Shown here: positions 14,144 through 17,693 of the stretch, one piece after another
Layout: every line of letters starts with the position of its first letter
Position numbering within the stretch: the stretch's first letter is position 1
NCBI GenBank assembly: GCA_030605895.1
Contig: JAUWHL010000202.1
Span: forward strand, 1 to 17,693
DNA: 17,693 nucleotides
Source of the DNA: Promethearchaeota archaeon
GTDB lineage: Archaea; Asgardarchaeota; Lokiarchaeia; Sigyniarchaeales; SOKP01
Direction: 5' to 3'
Program-made: the position numbers and the translations under genes
Notes under the pieces: model-generated
The model's input: only the letters and a program-made list of their open reading frames with translations
Database searches by the model: none
Told to the model about the DNA's origin: nothing

Positions 14144-14983
14144 ATGAATTTAGCCAAATTTGATAATTTCTATTATCGATATAAAGGAAACGAAGAATAT
14201 GCTTTAAACAATATTAATTTAAATATTGAAGATAATGAAAATAATATTATTTTATTGTGCGGAGAAACGGGTTCTGGGAAAACAAGTTTAATTAGATGTA
14301 TGAATGGTTTAATTCCACAGTTTTATGCTGGTTTTTATAAAGGTAAAGTTTATATCCAAGGAAAGGACACAACGGAAACCCCTATAGCAGACTTATCTAC
14401 TGAAGTGGGGATTGTATTTCAGAATCCAGAAAATCAGCTAATATCAATGAATGTCGAACATGAAATTGCTTTTGGTTTAGAAAACTTAGGTGTTCCTCCG
14501 AAAGAAATTTCATATCGAATAAAAGAAAGTGCATCTTTAACTGAAATTGAACATATATTAGATAAAGCACCTTTTGAATTAAGCGGTGGTGAACAACAAC
14601 GGGTTGCTATTGCATCTATTTTGGTTTTAGAACCAAAAATTTTGATATTAGATGAACCTACTGCTTTATTGGATCCTTATATGGCAAGAAAAATAATTAA
14701 TTTACTGCAAGAGATAAAAGGGGAAAAAAATATAACAGTTTTGATAAGTGAACATCGTCTTGATTTAATTCTTCCGTTCACTGATCAATTGATTTTAATG
14801 AAGAACGGTGGGGTAATTGAACATGGATCATGCGAGAAAGTCATTAATGGTAAAAATTTCCAAAATTTAAGATTAAATAAACCTGTAATTTACTCAATCT
14901 TTAGTAAACTTAAAAAAGAAAATTTATATAATAAAAATATTCCTACTTCCATTCCAGAAGCAATAAAATCTCTAAAAATGTGA
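14144..14983 (+). CDS. ECF transporter ATPase, EcfA subunit 1
   Basis: The 279-residue ABC ATPase has Walker A GETGSGKT (40-47), Q-loop FQNPENQL with Q93, signature LSGGEQQRVA (146-155), Walker B ILILDE (166-171), D-loop ALLDP and switch H204. The FQNPE.QL...V..E..FGLEN..V pattern is characteristic of energy-coupling-factor (vitamin or metal) transporter ATPases such as EcfA/CbiO. It would pair with the next gene as the two ATPases driving EcfT. It begins 62 bases after the DHH gene with no clear Shine-Dalgarno. The imported substrate cannot be named because no S component is visible. Confidence 0.9.
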   Translation: MNLAKFDNFYYRYKGNEEYALNNINLNIEDNENNIILLCGETGSGKTSLIRCMNGLIPQFYAGFYKGKVYIQGKDTTETPIADLSTEVGIVFQNPENQLISMNVEHEIAFGLENLGVPPKEISYRIKESASLTEIEHILDKAPFELSGGEQQRVAIASILVLEPKILILDEPTALLDPYMARKIINLLQEIKGEKNITVLISEHRLDLILPFTDQLILMKNGGVIEHGSCEKVINGKNFQNLRLNKPVIYSIFSKLKKENLYNKNIPTSIPEAIKSLKM

Positions 14984-14998
14984 ATAATAAAAAAGAAG

Positions 14999-15862
14999 AT
15001 GATGCAAAGGGTTAAAGAATTACCAGTAGTTATGATTAGAGAAATAGGATATTCTTATCCAAACGGAACAGAAGCTTTAAAAAATATAAATTTGAATTTT
15101 TTTAAGGGAGAATTAATAGGAATAATGGGGAAAAATGGAGCGGGTAAGACTAGCCTTATTCGAACCTTTAATGGATTAATAAGACCAACTTATGGTACTA
15201 TATATATTGATAATGAGAATATTAGTTCTAAAAGTATCGCAACTTTATCTAAAAAAGTTGGAATAATTTTTCAAAATCCTTTTCATCAATTATTTTCAAA
15301 TTCAGTAGAGGAAGAAATTAAATTTTCACTAAAAAGTTTTAATCTTGGTAAAGAAGAAATTCAGTTTAAAACAGATCAAATATTACACGAATTTAATCTT
15401 GAGAAATACAGAAATCGCTCCCCACTTAATTTATCTGGAGGAGAATCGAAAAAACTAGCAACAGCTTCTATTATTTGCAGAGATCCTGAAATTCTGGTTT
15501 TTGATGAGCCAACACTAGGTCAAGATGCTAAAGAAATTGAATTTTTTATAAACTTAATTAAAAGTGAAAGAAAGAAAGGAAAAACTATAATTATAATTAC
15601 TCATAATGTGGAATTTGCCTATAAATACTTACCACGTACAATACTAATGGCAGATGGACAAATTATTGTTGATGGACCAACAAAAAAAGTATTGAACAAT
15701 GAGTTTTTAATAAAACAAACCTCATTAATTTTACCGCAAATTCGCCAATTTACTTTAGTATTACAACAAAATGGGTTTCATGAAGTAGAAGATCTACTGA
15801 CTACAAATGAGATGATTGATTACTTAAGGAATCTTATAAAACATAAATCTTCACACATTTAG
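14999..15862 (+). CDS. ECF transporter ATPase, EcfA subunit 2
   Basis: The 287-residue ABC ATPase has Walker A GKNGAGKT (44-51), Q-loop FQNPFHQL with Q92, signature LSGGESKKLA (145-154, with KK in place of the usual QR), Walker B ILVFDE (165-170) and switch H202 in ITHN. It follows the first ATPase by 15 bases, so the two are cotranscribed and probably form a heterodimer that powers EcfT. Starts at 14999, 15002 or the ATG at residue 12 (15032) are all possible; the last begins just before the first strand of the fold. Its TAG stop overlaps the AGGAGG ribosome binding site of ecfT. Confidence 0.9.
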   Translation: MMQRVKELPVVMIREIGYSYPNGTEALKNINLNFFKGELIGIMGKNGAGKTSLIRTFNGLIRPTYGTIYIDNENISSKSIATLSKKVGIIFQNPFHQLFSNSVEEEIKFSLKSFNLGKEEIQFKTDQILHEFNLEKYRNRSPLNLSGGESKKLATASIICRDPEILVFDEPTLGQDAKEIEFFINLIKSERKKGKTIIIITHNVEFAYKYLPRTILMADGQIIVDGPTKKVLNNEFLIKQTSLILPQIRQFTLVLQQNGFHEVEDLLTTNEMIDYLRNLIKHKSSHI

Positions 15863-15866
15863 GAGG
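15861..15866 (+). promoter_or_regulatory. consensus ribosome binding site AGGAGG for ecfT
   Basis: A perfect AGGAGG overlaps the stop codon of the second ATPase and lies 11 bases before the ecfT ATG. It fixes the ecfT start and suggests coupled translation. Confidence 0.7.
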
Positions 15867-15877
15867 AACACATAAAA

Positions 15878-16537
15878 ATGTCTCTAGAATTCCTTAATGC
15901 TTTTAAATTTATGAAAAAAAAATCTATTCTACATAAAATGGATCCAAGAGCAAAATTATTATTCTCGATTATATATACTATAAGCGCTTTACTCTATACC
16001 AAAATTATCCCTTTATTCTTCATTTTTATAAGTCTGATTCCAATAATTCTTATTGGAAAATTGTTTAAACAATGGATTAAAAGCATTAGAGGGTTATCTT
16101 TCTTAATTGTTTTTATCATCATTTTAAATACTTTGTTTATGTCATTGTCTTTTGCTATCGCAATGATCTTTAGAATATTAATCATGGTATCAGCTTTCTC
16201 AATCTTTTTTTTAACGGTTGATCCAAACGATTTTGCACTCTCTCTTATTTCTATGAAAATTCCATACGAATTTGCATTTTCCTTCTCACTAGCATTTAGG
16301 TTTGTCCCAACAATTGCAACTGAAGCCCAAAATATATTAGACGCTCAACAAAGTAGAGGATATGAAATGCAAAAAAAAGGACTCATAAACCAGATTAAAA
16401 ACCTTTTTCCACTTTTAATTCCATTAATAATATGTTCCATAAAGAGAGCTTTTAACGTTGCTGAAGCTCTTGAATCAATCCAGCCGCTCGACCATAGTAT
16501 TGTTTATCACAGTCATTCATTATTGCTGCGTATTTAA
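15878..16537 (+). CDS. ecfT: ECF transporter transmembrane protein EcfT, C-terminally truncated
   Basis: The 219-residue frame encodes several hydrophobic segments (about 27-41, 43-62, 72-115, 131-146, 175-188) and the cytoplasmic coupling region of EcfT. The first coupling motif is intact: A156-Q-Q-S-R160-G161. The second begins A195-E-A-L-E-S200, where an Arg-Gly should follow, but after S200 the frame reads 19 unrelated residues (IQPLDHSIV...) that are the antisense of the AOR gene. The true EcfT sequence therefore stops at about 16478. EcfT couples the two ATPases to a substrate-binding EcfS; losing the second Arg-Gly motif should impair this if the truncation is real. The start is fixed by AGGAGG 11 bases upstream. 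Confidence 0.85.
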   Translation: MSLEFLNAFKFMKKKSILHKMDPRAKLLFSIIYTISALLYTKIIPLFFIFISLIPIILIGKLFKQWIKSIRGLSFLIVFIIILNTLFMSLSFAIAMIFRILIMVSAFSIFFLTVDPNDFALSLISMKIPYEFAFSFSLAFRFVPTIATEAQNILDAQQSRGYEMQKKGLINQIKNLFPLLIPLIICSIKRAFNVAEALESIQPLDHSIVYHSHSLLLRI

Positions 16538-17045
16538 CTAAATTTTCTCCAGCAATACCTATACCAGATACATTAAACTTTTCTCCAAGTTGCTCTTTGA
16601 GCAATCTTGTTGTTTCTGAAGTATTTTTACCCCAGATGTCTTTAGCATCTCTTAGCTCGGCTTTTCCATCGGCTGTAACAAGATATACTGGTTTTGGTGA
16701 GATTCCTTCGAATATAACTCCGTCAAAACCGGATCTCTTAAAATCTCGCCCCCAAAAACCAGCTGAGTTTGCCTGTCCCCAGCCACCCGTGAGTGGAGAT
16801 TTGGCGACTACACTATATCTTCCAGTACTTGGAGAAGCAGTTCCTGTCAAAGGCCCTGTCATAAATATTAGCTTATTTTCTGAACCCAATGGATCTATTC
16901 CCTTTTTGACTTCATTAAAAAGATAGTTAGTTGCTAGTCCCGCTCCACCTAAATACTTCTTTTGAGTTTTCTCATCAGGAAATTCTTCAGTTATTTTTCC
17001 ATTTGTAAGATCTACTCTTAAAATTTTTCCCATGTATCCAAACAT
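16452..17045 (-). CDS. aor: aldehyde ferredoxin oxidoreductase, N-terminal fragment
   Basis: The sequence opens like tungsten-containing AOR family enzymes: GYMGKILRVDLTNGKI, YLGGAGLATNYLF, FMTGPLTGTASPSTGRYSVVAKSPLTGG and SAGFWGRDFKRSGFDGVIFEG, all from the N-terminal pterin-binding domain. It matches as far as QYYGRAAG, where the family continues RGGLGAVMGSKNLKA; instead eight foreign residues (LIQELQQR) and a stop follow. AOR-like proteins are usually about 600 residues, so the Fe4S4-binding and C-terminal domains are absent. The ATG at 17045 has AAAGGAG eight bases upstream; a TTG at 17051 is less likely. The gene part ends at about 16479, exactly where EcfT is also cut. The base composition looks richer in G+C than the ECF genes, which may reflect codon choice or a different origin. 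Confidence 0.85.
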   Translation of the reverse strand: MFGYMGKILRVDLTNGKITEEFPDEKTQKKYLGGAGLATNYLFNEVKKGIDPLGSENKLIFMTGPLTGTASPSTGRYSVVAKSPLTGGWGQANSAGFWGRDFKRSGFDGVIFEGISPKPVYLVTADGKAELRDAKDIWGKNTSETTRLLKEQLGEKFNVSGIGIAGENLVKYAAIMNDCDKQYYGRAAGLIQELQQR

Positions 17046-17297
17046 TTTCAAGACTCCTTTAATAAAATGTTATTTAATTTAGATTTTCTTTTTTTTTAAT
17101 AAAATTTTTTTTATTATCTTTTAAACTTTCGGGATGTTATATAAAGTTTTTGACGATCTAATAAAAAAGAATCTTACTTTTGTTTGAAAAAAAGAAAACT
17201 ATGTTAGATATGTTCTGTTATAAATAAAAGTTAATTATAATGATTTAAATTTAAAAATCCAACATATTAGAAGGTTAAAAACTCTTAAGGATAAAAA
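17046..17297. other. intergenic region between the LRR and AOR genes
   Basis: This 252-base AT-rich stretch holds the AOR ribosome binding site (17054-17060, minus strand), several possible TATA elements (for example TTATATAAAG near 17137-17146, readable in either direction) and T-runs. I see no small gene or structured RNA that I can support. Confidence 0.4.
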
Positions 17298-17693
17298 TTA
17301 ATTTAAATTATTAACTTCTGTTATTGGATTAAACTCGAGACTTAAATATTTGAGCTTGGTGAGGTTCTCAATCCCATTTATTTCAGAAATTTGATTCTTA
17401 TCTAAATAAATTAAGCATAAATTTGCGAGGTTTTTGAGCCCTTTTATTTCTGTAATTTGATTATGACTAAGATTTAAAACAGTTGATTTAATGAGGTTCT
17501 CAAGACCCTTTATTTCTTTTATCTGATTTAAATCGAGATATAACCATTCAAGATTGGTAAGAGTCTCTAATTCTTTTATTTCTGAAATTTGATTTCCTCC
17601 AAGATATAATCGTTTAAGGTTTGTAAGCCTCTCGAGGCCTTTTATTTCCTTTATTTGATTTCTTTCAAGATTCAATTGTTCAAGCTTTATGAG
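17298..17693 (-). CDS. leucine-rich-repeat protein (SDS22-like), 5' end outside the window
   Basis: The reading frame is open to the window edge (LIKLEQ precedes the first internal TTG at 17675), so the start lies beyond 17693. The visible part is a run of 22-residue leucine-rich repeats of the form LxLxxNQIxEIKGLExLTNLKxL: five full copies and a shortened last one ending NPITEVNNLN. The pattern is of the SDS22/internalin type, with Asn-Gln-Ile at the conserved turn and Ile-Lys-Gly-Leu in the second half. Such solenoids bind protein partners; no target can be inferred. There is no C-terminal capping domain, and the stop follows soon after the last repeat. Asgard genomes often carry such genes. 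Confidence 0.8.
   Translation of the reverse strand, partial: LIKLEQLNLERNQIKEIKGLERLTNLKRLYLGGNQISEIKELETLTNLEWLYLDLNQIKEIKGLENLIKSTVLNLSHNQITEIKGLKNLANLCLIYLDKNQISEINGIENLTKLKYLSLEFNPITEVNNLN
17377..17660 (-). repeat. 66-base tandem coding repeats of the LRR gene
   Basis: On the plus strand TTTATTT recurs with exactly 66-base spacing at 17377, 17443, 17509, 17575 and 17641, each followed about eight bases later by a TGATT-type element. This is the DNA reflection of the 22-residue LRR unit; the copies differ at many third positions, so they are not recent perfect duplications. Confidence 0.85.

Noticed and set aside
16597..16926. A 109-codon plus-strand frame
   Set aside because: It is the antisense of the AOR N-terminal domain, which has strong family motifs on the minus strand and a good ribosome binding site.
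17377..17660. Regular 66-base repeats that could suggest a CRISPR array
   Set aside because: The spacing equals a 22-codon LRR unit, the frame is open throughout, and the copies are imperfect with no unique spacers.

Overview
The window looks like chromosome from an AT-rich archaeon, most likely an Asgard archaeon of the Lokiarchaeia type. The archaeal core is clear: proteasome alpha subunit, SBDS, the exosome subunits Rrp4/Rrp41/Rrp42, eL43 (L37Ae), Pcc1, prefoldin beta, a DHH phosphoesterase, tRNAs without encoded CCA and with introns, and TATA/BRE-like promoters. The Asgard signal comes from a profilin-like gene just upstream of the proteasome gene, a ribbon-helix-helix/HisKA/receiver protein of a kind I recall as expanded in Lokiarchaeota, a JAMM-fold protein and an SDS22-like leucine-rich-repeat protein. 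This placement rests on gene content read by eye, not on a search.

Layout. 1-1165: signalling protein. 1217-1459 (minus): tRNA-Lys(CUU) and tRNA-Ser(UGA); the latter has two introns, one of them in the T-loop. 1638-2126: JAMM-like protein with a degenerate active site. 2246-2410 (plus): tRNA-Ser(GCU) and tRNA-Val(UAC). 2418-3203 (minus): DUF2110 protein. 3368-3739: profilin-like protein. 3920-8050: psmA, sbds, rrp4, rrp41, rrp42. 8158-11872 (minus): a two-gene cassette of a rifampicin-phosphotransferase-like dikinase and a lipocalin-like DUF7064/7065 protein, inserted antisense in the superoperon. 12073-14081: eL43, pcc1, prefoldin beta, DHH protein. 14144-16537: ECF transporter module (two ATPases and EcfT). 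16452-17045 (minus): N-terminal fragment of an aldehyde ferredoxin oxidoreductase (AOR). 17298 to the edge (minus): LRR protein running off the window.

Functionally, the central block is the archaeal protein- and RNA-quality-control superoperon: protein degradation (proteasome), ribosome maturation (SBDS), 3'-5' RNA decay (exosome), a ribosomal protein, tRNA t6A modification (Pcc1 of KEOPS) and folding of nascent proteins (prefoldin). The dikinase cassette splits it after rrp42, and eL43 has its own promoter-like sequence on the far side.

The most striking structural observation is near 16478/16479, where two convergent genes are both cut at one point. EcfT loses its tail just before the Arg-Gly of its second coupling motif, and AOR loses everything after about 190 residues; each frame then reads a short way into the antisense of the other. 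This is either a real rearrangement or an assembly chimera. If it is a chimera, the last 1.2 kb may not belong next to the rest.
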